Below, one piece after another: positions 1 to 11,300 of a stretch of DNA of 64,000 bases. The notes under the pieces were generated by a model. The model was not told the DNA's origin. It was given only the letters and a program-made list of their open reading frames with translations, and did no database searches. Location: assembly GCF_030272615.1 (NCBI RefSeq), contig NC_081414.1:47484501-47548500 (forward strand). Reading direction: 5' to 3'. Each line of letters opens with the position of its first letter. Within the stretch, counting starts at the first letter, position 1. Made by a program: the position numbers and the translations under genes. Source of the stretch: Cryptomeria japonica. Taxonomy: Eukaryota > Streptophyta > Pinopsida > Cupressales > Cupressaceae.

Positions 1-210
1 CTCTCATCTCCAACACATCAATACAGTCCACAAGGATTGCAGCAGTTAAAAAGAGTCTGAAAACCATTAAATCAGATTCATATCAGACCGTATTGACTGA
101 GGATTTGGAGTTCATAAACTATCCCAACTCAAGGGATAACTTCCGTCTATGCATTGCAAACCCATTGTCCCCAGCGAACTACCTTATGACAGAAATCTGG
201 AGTGGAAAAG
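1..210 (+). CDS. possible host exon, identity unknown
   Basis: Frame 3 is open from the window edge to a TAA at 246-248 and has a composition unlike the surrounding transposon debris. It contains a stretch reading NPLSPANYLMTEIW near residues 52-65. A consensus splice donor (AAAAG then GTAAGA) sits at 211, so the coding part may end at 210; alternatively this is a last exon ending at 248. The exon is cut by the window start. I do not recognise the protein and no transposon domain is visible, so a host gene exon is an inference. A chance open frame in old repeat DNA remains possible. Confidence 0.33.
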
Positions 211-1207
211 GTAAGATTTCTGATCTTTGTGAGCTGATTTCTGAGTAAGCACCTCATTTCTGAATGAGCTGCTTGCTATATGTTCCATCAAAAGTTCAAT
301 TTTCTCCTCCAACCACCGGGTATGTTAGTAGTGGGTTAAAGGACTTCATTGTTTGTAACTGAACTATTGTTTGGAGATTGATGTATCTAATTTCAATGGA
401 ATATTAGTATAAGTGTTGAACTTAAATGCAATTTCAATTATATTTCAACTCCTACTTGGAGGCATTTGTTTCCTTTCTTTCAAAAAAACTTCAAACAAAA
501 AATACATCTTCTGCAACTTTTGTCTGGCTCTGAAAGATCATATTCAAAAAACACACAGTATTATTAATATAATTAAAGAACAACCAAGTGTTCTTCTACT
601 ATTCACGCTTTTAGTGTCCTAGAGAGGGAATCCCCATACGTTCATGCACAATAAAGGAGTCAAAATAGAATGAATCGGGTGATTCAAAATCAGATTGCAA
701 ATAACATGGTGAGATCATTGAATCTCAAGAATCCCGAAAATCATCTCAAAGTCGCAGAGAGAAGAGACCCACGTGCACTTAGGGGGTCAAATCGAATGGG
801 CAAAGTTCGGGCATTTCGTTTCAGAAAATTGAATCCTTGCTCACGCCTCTGCAATAGCCAAAAAATACCGAAACCTAATCTCCAAATGCAAGGAAAGAAC
901 AAAGTTCAGGTTTTTTGGACCAAAACGTAAGCTTTCAATAAGTCTACCAGTGCCTTTGAAATTGCCGAGAATAACCCCAATCCTGCATAACCCGAAAATA
1001 CACCCATCAAAAACTCTGGCAAAAATATCGCCAATTTGAGTTTTTTTATTTTAAGTCGATGAAAGGGAGATAAAGCTTCAAATGATATTTTGGTTACAAA
1101 GGCCAACAGAGACCCGATATGACTTATATTGTCAAGTCAAGAGGAAAAAGATACACATAATTTCGTTTTTTTTAAGCCTTTATTATCGCCCTTTTTGCAA
1201 GTGATCC
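211..1207. other. non-coding stretch, nothing recognised
   Basis: AT-rich sequence with only short frames without motifs. It may be intron following the exon-like segment at 1-210, or old repeat DNA. Confidence 0.4.
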
Positions 1208-1600
1208 TAAAATCGCCGAATTTTATCCTTTAAGTGTCAACTGTAGTTAAATATGAAATAGAAATAAAAGGGGTTTGATAAAATATAGATTTCAAAGCAT
1301 TTTAAAACACCTTGCCCTTTCCTTCTGAAAGACCGAATTTTCTCCTTTACTACGCCCAAAGTGAAATAGAAGGAAGGGGGGGTTTCAATAAGGTTGTAAG
1401 CATAAAGCACTTTTTGGTGCTTTCCCTTTAAAATCGCTGAACTTTTTCGTTAACTTGGGGAAGTGTGAAATTTAAAACAAGGGGAACTTTTTGGCACTTT
1501 TCTTCAAAATGCCTAAGTTTTCCCTTTAAAGTGGTGCGATCTTAAGTCAAAAATGAAACGAAGTCAAGGAGATTCGAATGGTTTTGAAAGTAAATATCTT
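1208..1600. repeat. four imperfect tandem repeats of about 100 bp
   Basis: A motif of the form 'cgccgaattt..tccttta..gtgaaat..gggg' recurs about four times (near 1212, 1330, 1431 and 1508) with strong divergence. The block lies upstream of Tat-like leader and gag remnants and is probably part of that element's LTR; this assignment is inference. Confidence 0.42.
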
Positions 1601-1979
1601 TTATTTTCCCCTCTTATTCGTCGAAACGAAGCCTGACGTTGCCTTGATGACATTTAATATTTGTTAAATTTACTTAAATTTTTCAAGGTGATTAATTCAA
1701 GTTGAGCTTGCTTTTGCAGATCAATGCTACTAGAAAGTGCTGAGGTAAACCTTAAAACAAAAATTGAAGACATGATCGCAATCGAAGCAAGGAAGTGAAG
1801 ATGCAACGCGTAGGATCAAAATGGTGATCATTGAGCATTGAAGAGCATGCCATAAAATAAGCACCAAAAGCATGTTATGTCGAATTTCTGGAAGGCATCA
1901 AAATAACATTCAAAATGCTACAAGAAATATAGAAATTCAAAAATGCACAGCAGAGGATCCCAAAAAATCAGTTTGTAAA

Positions 1980-3302
1980 GACTAAACTGTTTTCTACCTG
2001 TGGGCCCCCATTAATGCATTTAAAACAAGGGGCTGGACAGGTCAGTTATTCCTCAGCTACCTAATTGACCAAATTGATGCCAAACAATGCCCAGTAGCTG
2101 ATAAAATGGTTGAAGGTGGCAGCTGGCAAGTTATGAGAGTTATTAGGCATGGGTTAAAGCTGCAAGCTTCTAGAAGGCAGATTGCAACCTTTGGATACAG
2201 TCAATCCTGGCCCTTGATTCAAAATTGTAAAAATCTATAAATGGTAGTGCCTCTCTTTTGTATAGGGTTAGAAATTTGGAAGATAAATTTTTAGGAGTTA
2301 GAGATTAGAATAGTTAAGCAGTTAGCAAATTAGGATTAGAATAGAGCAAGTGGAAGAAGTTGTCGTAATGGCAGTTGAAACCAATATATGAACATTGAAG
2401 TACAATGTTTGTTATTTTTGTTTTCTCCTGTTTGCATATCCCTGCAACTGGTTAAGTAGAGTTCAATGATTTTAATGGCGAAGTGTGAGGATATTTGATT
2501 AGGTTTCTGGTTCATACCACTGGGGGGCTTGCTGGTTGTAGGTCACCATGTATGGTTAGTTTGAACCTTACTATTGTGCTTAGTTCAACTATAGGTGTTT
2601 GTCTTAGGCTACACCATAATTGGGTGCCTAAATGAGTATCTTCGGTATGAAAATCCTTCATTCCCATGGAGCTTGCACTATCCCTGTGAGGTTGTGAGTG
2701 TACCTCTAGCAAAGCAGGTGTTGGTTTATGGAAGTCTGTCTACCCGCAGTACCAACCGTTAGTACCATTGCACTTGGGATCCCTTAACCCTATCCTTTTT
2801 GCTTTTATTTCCCCAGTCTAAAAATCACAACATCGTCAAATGCAAGCCAACTTGTTCTAAATGTAAGCCCCTTGTGTTACCAGCAAAACACATCAAATCG
2901 CTAAGCTATCCCGCCATCAAGACCTGACATTTGGAACCTTGAGGTTATCCCCTTTGCTCATCCAAAACAGTATTAGGGATTTCCTTATTCAAGAGAGGAT
3001 AAGATACTTAGCATTCTATTCTATGTTGATTGGAGAGAGTCTGAGCACAACTTTAGCCACATCAACAACAAGCATCCATCAACCAGTATGTTTGAAGGGA
3101 AGTTCTTTAACAAGAGGTCCCTAAGAGCCCCATTCGAGATAACCTCATAGTGAATGATGCAGTTGACCATCTCCTCCGAAGACTACAAAGGTTGTTGGCA
3201 CATAACTTCATTGCCCTTCCAGATCTTAAGGAGGAAAGGGACCAAGAGTGACGTTGACAACAGATAATAGAATGGTACAATGAAAGGAACCGAAGGGATG
3301 AA
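1980..3302 (+). mobile_element. decayed Tat-like leader and start of gag
   Basis: A TATA-like box (ctataaatgg, about 2235) is followed by a leader rich in 'gagttagagattagaatag'-type text. Near 2988 begins 'ttattcaagagaggataaga', which recurs at about 52972-52991 after a similarly organised leader. Downstream frames (interrupted) read like gag C-terminal helices around 3130-3290. The sequence continues after the solo LTR at 3303-5215, because the LTR is flanked by a perfect target duplication. No intact frame remains. Confidence 0.5.
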
Positions 3303-3440
3303 TGTAATGTCCCCTTCCTTGTGATGATACATTCAATGGTCCATTTGCCTATTCCGGAGACCCGTAGGCTATGTGGAAAGGAGAATTACAGTTTCCATGT
3401 TCTTTCGAGTTTCGACCAAGCTTGTCAGGGGTGGAATGTG

Positions 3441-3462
3441 AACTTACTATTTTTAGTAAGTT
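3441..3462. promoter_or_regulatory. U3 palindrome, copy 1
   Basis: AACTTACTA, four T, TAGTAAGTT: a perfect 9-bp-arm palindrome about 140 bp inside the LTR start. The same palindrome recurs in other LTRs of this window. Role unknown. Confidence 0.7.
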
Positions 3463-3555
3463 AGGGTTTGGCTATCGGGATGGTGCAGAGTTGCTAAGCT
3501 CGCCAAGCCCTTTCTCTGGTTGCAGAGATCACAATTTTTGGGGCATTATTTCATG

Positions 3556-3575
3556 ACTTACTATTTTTAGTAAGT
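3556..3575. promoter_or_regulatory. U3 palindrome, copy 2
   Basis: ACTTACTA, four T, TAGTAAGT. The second copy lies 115 bp after the first. The reverse-oriented relatives at 31980/32093 and 37114/37228 also carry two copies each with similar spacing. Confidence 0.7.
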
Positions 3576-4007
3576 GGCAGTTTGGGCATTCTATTTTGGC
3601 AATCCTGGATTTGGTCCTGATCCAACACAGTTCAATGAACCTCATTGCTCAGCCTCATCCGGACTTTGTTGATAATCAATATTGGAGTTATAAGCGATTT
3701 AATTAAATATTATTCCTTATCCTAAGGTTATTATTTAATTATTTTATTACTAATTGATGTTATCGGGAATTGTGCAAAAAGTGATATTTTTCCTAAGTCA
3801 TGCCTGGGCGAATTATTTGATGATTAAATGGAGACTTTATTTTTATACTTCAAAGTTATATTATGCCAAAATCGTGGTCCTTTATCCTAGGCGCGATTTT
3901 TGACTTGGGAAGTGGGCGCCATTCTTGGGTCCACCACATGAAATGAAATGCAGTTTGAATGAGGAGAATTTGGAGGCAATTTCATTTGAATTCCAGACTT
4001 GAAAAGC

Positions 4008-4018
4008 TATATAAATAG
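4008..4018 (+). promoter_or_regulatory. TATA box of solo LTR
   Basis: tatataaatag, followed by a family-conserved stretch ('gtgtttggc'). The corresponding reverse complement is at about 31503-31515 in the related LTR, which supports a functional promoter. Confidence 0.7.
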
Positions 4019-4744
4019 GTGTTTGGCTCCTCATTTGTTCATCCAGAGAAAATATATCGTTATGTTGTCGAAAATACTCCAGACTTCTTCGAGGGTGAAT
4101 ACCTCCTAGATCTTTCTTTCCAGTTTCGAGTGTGAGACATCACTCCTAGTTGTGGTTCGAAGTTGTGAGCTATTTGGTGATTTTTGGGTGTGTTGGTGAA
4201 GAGTTGTGTGCTGCTGCGTTTTTTGGTGTTGCTGGTTTGTGTTGGCTGGAAGTGTATTTTTGTTCGTAGCTATCTGCATGTTGGGTGCATCATTCTGGGT
4301 GAAGGCTCGTTGGAAGCATATCGGAGAGGCAATAATTCTCCTACATTAGTGTGGCATTTGGGGAACTCTCTAATTTACAGTTGCAAATCGAAATATTCAG
4401 CCAAAACTCCATTTCCAGAATTGCCTTGGGTTGCGTGCATCATCTTTGCTGCTCTCCGGTTGCAGTTTCAAGGCATTGAACTGATCGCCTATGTTATACC
4501 ATTCTTTTGCATTTGGTTTGGCATGATTTTATTCAGTTTTGAGAAAGTTACGAGCATTTTAGTGGATTTTGGGGTGGTTGGTTTTGCGTTTCATTGTCTT
4601 TGTTTTCAGAACAGCAAGTAGTGTTTTGTGGTGAGAATTTGTTATTGAATACTTGAGATATTTACTTAATTCTATCTTCTATCACATCTCTATCTTTGTA
4701 AGATTGCTTCAGTAGCACTGACCAATCATTCTAAGTTGCATTTC

Positions 4745-4984
4745 CCACTGAACAAGTGGAAGAGGATGGCTTAGCCGCCTTCATGTTTTGTAATTCCTCT
4801 TTGTCCTCCCACTGACCAAGTGGTTGAGTGATATTGTCTTCCCACTGAAATATGCGGTTTAGTGATAGTTTTATGTAAAAGTCCTCCCACTGCATAAGCG
4901 GTAGAGTGATTTGGTTCTATTATGCTCTTGTTACCTTGGCTGGTTTACCGCCAAGTTCTTAGTCTGCATCCCACTGAAAAGTGG
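4745..4984 (+). repeat. array of short hairpins in R/U5 of the LTR
   Basis: Recurring units of the form CCACT-loop-AGTGG: perfect at 4745-4759, 4808-4823 and 4971-4984, imperfect near 4842 and 4889. The reverse-oriented relatives carry CCGCT-loop-AGCGG (30537-30551, 30664-30678) and CCACT-loop-AGTGG (30708-30722), so both arms change together. They lie downstream of the TATA box and would be in the transcript. Confidence 0.6.
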
Positions 4985-5215
4985 AAGGGGTTGGCTTGCC
5001 GCCCAGTTTTGTACTTGAATTGTAATTTCCAGCAGATCAGTGAGCTAACGAACCCCTTATCACCGTATGCTCTCACCTTCCCACATTGGACTCTTGTTGA
5101 TCAAAAAGTGGAAGGGTTAATTTGAGTAGTATTGAGATTATATTTCCTAATTTTAACGGGTGCATTGTAACATTTGTTGTGTTCAAAAACCGAAAAAATT
5201 AGTGGTAATATTACA

Positions 5216-6270
5216 ATGAAAAAGAGCATGATACAAACAGATGTTGCGCCTCTCGCAACTAATGCCCCTACAACCAAATAAGGACAAAAGGTGTACTATA
5301 AACACTCAAGAGGAAAAAGCAAAGTGAATGACGATAGTAGTTGTGGAGAATCGTCAAGGAATCCCAAAGTCCAGCAAGAAGTAAAAGAAGTATCAACTGC
5401 AGCTGTATTTGAGAGAGATCGTCCGACGAAGAAGGCACAACACCTCGTGCATGGAGTGAGTGGGAGGCAATTGCCAAAAACTTACCACTCCCCGATAAAG
5501 TGAAAGAAGACCTTGTCAATTAAGCAAACAATTAGTCTGAACAATCAGTATCAAATGAAAAAGATGAAGGCTTCGTCTATAGAGAGTATCCCATCCATAC
5601 AGTTCATACGTGACAAAGAGGACTAAGGAAGGTACCTTGATAACAAGGTTGCCGAAATATTTGAAAACAATTTGCATTGTATTGAGAACCTAATCGAGAA
5701 TTGGGGGCCTAAGTCGAAGACTCCGAGGAGGTTGTTGAGAAACGAGGAAGGTAACCAAGGTGCAAGGGATGATAACGATGGACGTGTAGAGGTCTCGCAC
5801 ATGGCCGAGAATGAAAGAGTAGCACCGAAACATCGTGGAGGGAAAAACAGTCCAATCAGGTCCTAGGCACATAGTACATACCAGTCGAGAACAATGGTGA
5901 CCTGCCAACGAGTCCAAGTGTTCACAGGCAGAAACTCCCCAAGTTCACAAGAAATGGATGGAAGGATCTTATAAGGCATTGTAAGACATGTGAAACAATA
6001 TGGTTGGCATGCAGTCATATTGATAAGGACTATTGGCTAAGGTCATTTCTCGTAACATTAAGGGGAGTGGCCATTGAATGCTTGTTAGAACTAGAAAATG
6101 AACAAAAAGAATCCAGGGACAAGCTGAAGAAGGCGTTCTAGTAAGAATTTAAACTCTCAAGGGATGATAATGAGATTGTTGCTAAAATTTATAAAAACAA
6201 ACAGGGGAAGAATGAGTATAACTACCTAAAGTATTACAAGATTAGTACACATGCAATATAAGCACGGTTT
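5216..6270 (+). pseudogene. decayed Tat-like gag
   Basis: After the target duplication of the solo LTR the older element resumes. Broken frames carry a retrotransposon gag signature around 6040-6240: a stretch reading GVAIECLLELENEQKE, then KLKKAF, then FKLSRDDNEIVAKIYKNKQG, typical of the capsid-forming gag domain of Tat/Athila-type elements. Several stops and frameshifts interrupt it, and no zinc knuckle or protease follows before the sequence loses recognisable coding content. It is a dead fragment, host to the LTR at 3303-5215. Confidence 0.6.
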
Positions 6271-7617
6271 AAGAGGATTAATTACTGATATGAACTGCTG
6301 TAACACCTCCAAATAATGCCAAATATCATGAACCCATCAACCCAGTTATGAAATAACAATGAGATACCTTGTTTGAATGATAAAGAATGTTGGTGCAGGT
6401 CTGATAATGCTCTAAAAACATGCTACAACAGGTCTGGACAGCAAGAAAGATACTCATATATCTTCAACTCACACCCAACACACCAAACATGAATACAATT
6501 TGGAACAACTTCTCAAAACAGCTCCAAACTTCACCACACCTTATTGGAAGAAGGATCAATAAATCTGAAACCAATTTTCAGACATGTACAAGTCTGTCAT
6601 GTGACTGCATTGGCAAGTACAACATACCCCCATAAGAGCAAGCTAATATCAAAAGTGCAACCCCAAATATGTGCTAACACCTTCAATGGGTTTAGGCACT
6701 GCCTCTAAAGATGACTTCAGCTTCAAAAACTCAATGCTTTACCTCTAGTGTAATGTTGCCATTTTTGGGTTCTCTTGCTTTCCAGTTGGATCTGACCTTT
6801 TGGGTGTAATTTTTGGCTTTTGGTGTGTTCTCCAAGATTAAAGAGAACGTATATATATAATAAGTCACTTGGCCAGGTCAGATTGTCATCATTCTTCATC
6901 AAGACCATTTCAGTGTAGTTAGATTTCGATTCCAATGCTTTCTGGTGGTTTATGCAAAACTGGTGTATTAATGCTTTATTTTAATTATTTTACCAAGGTT
7001 GTTTAAATTTTAGAATATTTTAAATGCGCCTTAGTATAATAGCTCGTAGGAATTGGGATGAAATTTTTTTAATTTTGGACACTTAACCTTGCAACTGAAG
7101 TGCTCGAAGTAATTAAATATATAAATAAATATTTTTGGGGGGATATAAGGTTTAATTAAATGTTAAAGTGATTTTGTATTGTACTTTCCGAAAAGCTCGA
7201 GAGATGGTTATAAAAGAAGGCTGAGGTTCATTTGTTGCATACGGAAGATTGAGAGCTTGCTTATTTCTCTACGGAGATTTAGAGATTTGTGCCTACGGCC
7301 AACCTCTTGCCAGCCGGATGAAAACCCTAATGGTTTCTTGGAGTTGAGGATGGAAACCTTCTTGCTTCATAGAGTGGTAAAACATTGGGATCAATAGGGT
7401 GTTGAATATTTGAGCGAAGACAAAAAGCCTCGTTCATGGTATATTATCAAAGGCAAATCCAAATAGGGTTTGCATTTCCGTAAAAGAGGTTTCAGGTTTG
7501 CTTTGATTAATTGATTGAAGAATTTAAAAATTGTGAAGTCATTCCAAAAGATAAAATATAACGAGTTGCCTATCCCATACAAGGGTCATATTGTCCAATT
7601 CACTTAGTACGGCCAAG
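6271..7617. other. repeat-like DNA without recognisable genes
   Basis: AT-rich, only short frames. A TATA-like box (ggttataaaag, about 7204) precedes transcript-like sequence to 7617, so part may be an old LTR, but no boundaries or partner were found. The last five bases (7618-7622, TGTTA) belong to the target duplication of the next element. Confidence 0.4.
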
Positions 7618-7622
7618 TGTTA

Positions 7623-8391
7623 TTTAATGGACACCCCCTGTTCGGTACTGTAGCAAAAACACTATTTTCAAATCTGCACTTTCAAACCCCTGTAAAAACA
7701 TCATGCAAGAGCACCAAATGAAGCCCAATGTGTTTCCTGAATGAAAACACCATTAATCCTCCTGACTGTGTCTTTCAACAGCGAAGAGAATGCTAGCAAA
7801 GAGGGATTCCGTCCTCCAAGCCCAATAATCAGATTTCTACGAAATCCAACAGCATCACATTAATTCATCCCCAGCATATCCCAAAAGAGAGCTCTCAACC
7901 TCCATTTATATCTTCTTCCTGGATGCAAACACTTCATTTTCTCAATGTGGGATAATACATTTTAGAATAAAATATTATTTCCCACAATACACATTAAAGG
8001 GAACTTTTAATATTTTAAACATTACTTTATATTCCCAACCTTATAATATAACGATAAAGTTAAATATTTAATTTAACTTTACACTTTATCGTTAAATATT
8101 AAAACCTTGTTGATAATCTCTTTAAATCATTGTCGCCTTCAAATATTTTCTACTGATAATTATGCCAACCAGGGAAACACTAAAAATTCCAAGTCACTGC
8201 TTGGAGACTAACTTACTATAAATAGTAAGTGTCTAGAAACCTTGTCAAAGCAGCACCGATTGGCCTGAAACTGAAAACACCTAGGCCAAAATACCTCAGG
8301 ATCCCACCAATGTCCTTGTTAGCCTTCGGGATCGTGTCAGAATAGGCTAACGACACCCCATATCATGTTGCGCTAAAAAGGGGACATTACA
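7623..8391 (-). repeat. 3' LTR of the intact chromovirus
   Basis: 769 bp, matches 13344-14112 base for base as far as read. Read on the minus strand it starts TGTAATGTCC and ends CCATTAAA. It contains the U3 palindrome at 8211-8230, a hairpin GTTAGCCT-loop-AGGCTAAC around 8319-8351, and an 11-bp-stem hairpin AACGATAAAGT-loop-ACTTTATCGTT around 8050-8092. The polyprotein stop lies inside it. Confidence 0.93.
8211..8230. promoter_or_regulatory. U3 palindrome in chromovirus LTR
   Basis: ACTTACTATAAATAGTAAGT, the same arms as in the much longer LTR family at 3303 but with a TATA-containing core. The copy in the 5' LTR is at 13932-13951. Confidence 0.7.
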
Positions 8392-11300
8392 GTCCGCCCC
8401 CCTTGAAATTGCTTGTCCTCAAGCAAATTCACTCCTGAATGTTGCAATACCTGTTCATTCTCCCATGTAGCATCCTCATCTGGCAGGTCTCTCCATTTCA
8501 CCAAGTATTCCTTAACGATTCTGTTCCTGAGTGTCCTTTCCCTGACATCCAGAATAGCTTCGGGTACTAACACAAGCTTCCCCTCCTCATCCAAAGGGGG
8601 TAAATCTGTAGAAGGCACTACACTTTGACCAATGGCTTTCTTAAGCCTAGACACATGAAACACATTGTGCACCCGACTGCCCTCTGGAAGCTCAAGCTCA
8701 TAGGCGACTTCACCCACTCTGCGAATCACCCTATAGGGACCATAAAATCTAGGCTTCAATTTTTCAGCTCCGCTCTTCTTGAGTGATGACTGTCTATATG
8801 GTTGTAGCTTCAAGTAAACCATATCCCCTACCTCGAAACTGCGCTCTATTCGGTGCTGATCAGCGTACAATTTCTGTTGATTCTGGGCCTGTTGTATATT
8901 CTCCTTGAGCACTTTCAGGATGTCCTGACTATCCTGCAATAAGTTTTTGGCTTTGGGCACTCTGTTGTCCCCCAAAACTAAATCCATGAAGCTAGGTGCG
9001 TCATAACCATAGAGTGCCATGAAAGGAGTCATCTTGATGGACATATGATAAGTGGTGTTATAACAATACTCTCCCATATGCAACCATCTGACCCAAGCCT
9101 TTTGTTGTGCAGTTACATAGTTCCTCAAATATCCCTCCACCCATTTATTCACAATCTCTGTTTGCCCATCTGTCTGCGGATGATAACTAGTACTAGGTGT
9201 AAGATCTGTACCACACAACCCAAACAACTCCTGCCAAAAAACACTCATAAACTTACTATCCCGATCACTGACAATGAATCTGGGCAACCCATGTAACCTG
9301 AATATCTCTCTAAAGAAAAGATCTGCCACCTGTGCTGCTGTGTAAATGGACGGAATAGCAAAGAAGTGAGCGAACTTCGTCAAGCGGTCCACCACCACAT
9401 AGATGCAATCCCTTCCCTGCACTCGTGGTAAACCAGTGATGAAGTCCATCGAAATACTTTCCCATTTCCTATCTGGAATGGGCAAGGGCTGTAATAAACC
9501 TGCAGGAAATGTGTGCTCTCCCTTATTCTGTTGACAAACCGCACACTCCCTGACATACCTCTGAACATCATTCTTGAGCCCTCTCCATGTGAACCGCTCT
9601 CGGATCTGCCTGTAGGTCTTGAAGATCCCCGGATGCCCAGCTGTGGGTGCATCATGAAATGCCTTAAGTATCACCTCTCTCAAATGTGATGACGGAATCA
9701 AATAAACCCTGTCCTGAACTCTGATCAATCCATCTATCACCTCATAGCGATCATCCTGTATAGTACCTGAAATCAATCCAGAAGCCCAAGCATCTCCGAC
9801 ATACTCTGCTATAATCTGATCTCTCCAATCTCCTGAAATCTCTACCAGGGCACATAAGTGAGGTCTCCGAGATAAGGCATCAGCCACCACGTTTTTCTTA
9901 CCTTTGACAAACTCTATGTCAAAGTCATAAGCCTGCAATTTAGTAACCCATTTCTGTTGTCGGTCATTAAGATCGCGCTGGTTCATGAAATATTTAATAC
10001 TGTTGTGATCAGTTTTGATCACAAAACGCCCACCTACCAAATATGATCGGAATTTGGCCAATGCATGCATTATGGCCAACATCTCCCTGTCATAGATAGA
10101 ATAGCTCCTCTCAACACCTCGGAGCTTCCTACTCTCGAATGCAATGGGATGTTTCTCCTGCATCAATACTGCCCCTATCCCATCACCTGAAGCATCACAC
10201 TGAAGTTCAAATGGCTTCGTGAAATCTGGTAGAGCTAAAACCGGACAAGATGACATCACTTGTTTGAAGTGGTCAAAACATCGTTGTGCTGCTTCTGTCC
10301 ATACGAAGGCTCCCTTTTTAGTGAGGTCTGTCAAAGGTGCTGCCGTCTGTGAAAACCCCTTAACAAACCTCCTGTAAAACCCGCATAAACCAAAGAACCC
10401 CTTAAGCTGTGTGAGGTTCGTGGGAGTAGGCCAATCTACTATAGCTCTAATCTTTTCAGGGTCTACTTGAACTCCATCTGCACTAATAATATGCCCAAGG
10501 TATAGTAATTCTGTCATACCAAACTCACACTTAGACTCCTTGGCATATAAAGACTCTCTCTCTAAGATAGATAATACCTCCTCCAGATGCTGTGAATGTT
10601 CCTCCCAGGTCTTACTGAAGACCAAGATGTCATCAAAGAAGATCAAAACAAATCTCCTCAACTGCTCCCTGAATACCTGGTTCATACAACTCTGAAATGT
10701 AGCGGGTGCATTGGTTAGTCCAAACGGCATAACCATAAACTCAAAGTGGCCATAGTGGCATCGGAAGGCTGTTTTCTCAATGTCCTCTGCTCTCATCCTG
10801 ATCTGATGGTATCCGGATCGCAAATCAATTTTGGTGAAGAAACATGCCCCATGCAACTCATCAATCAGCTCATCAATCCTAGGAATGGGATACCTATTTT
10901 TTATTGTTTTCTTATTCAATGCCCTATAATCGATGCACATGCGCATTGTCCCATCCTTCTTCTTTACCAGAACTACAGCTGAAGCAAAGGGGCTTTTGCT
11001 AGGCCTGATGTGCCCCATTTCCAACAATTCCTTAATTGCCTTCTCTATCTCATCTTTATGTTTCTTAGGATGACGATAGGGAGTGATCATCACTGGTTTG
11101 GCTCCCTCCTCGAGCTCAATAACATGCTCTGCACCCCTGTCAGGAGGAACCCCATGCGGGATATCACTGAATACCTTGGCATGTCTGTCAAGAATCTCCT
11201 GTATATCTGGTGGATGACTCTTCACTCGAGGCTCTGGTGAAGTTGGCATAACTAAGCACTCTGTTGCCCACTCTATGTCATTATGTCGAAAAAGTTTCTC

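Larger units (their letters stand above)
3303..5215 (+). mobile_element. solo LTR of a chromovirus-type family (1913 bp)
   Basis: The element starts TGTAATGTCCCC and ends GGTAATATTACA, and is flanked by a perfect 5-bp duplication, ATGAA at 3298-3302 and 5216-5220. The same family appears in reverse at 30298-32343, 35482-37355 and 63540 onward, sharing the start, the end and internal motifs. A TATA box (tatataaatagg) lies near 4008, orienting transcription to the right. No internal region is attached, so this is a solo LTR left by LTR-LTR recombination. Target: a decayed gag. Confidence 0.88.

Noticed and set aside
4184-4621. 145-codon frame with hydrophobic stretches as a membrane protein
   Set aside because: Lies in the R/U5 of a solo LTR and starts shortly after the predicted transcription start; related LTR copies do not keep the frame, so probably chance.
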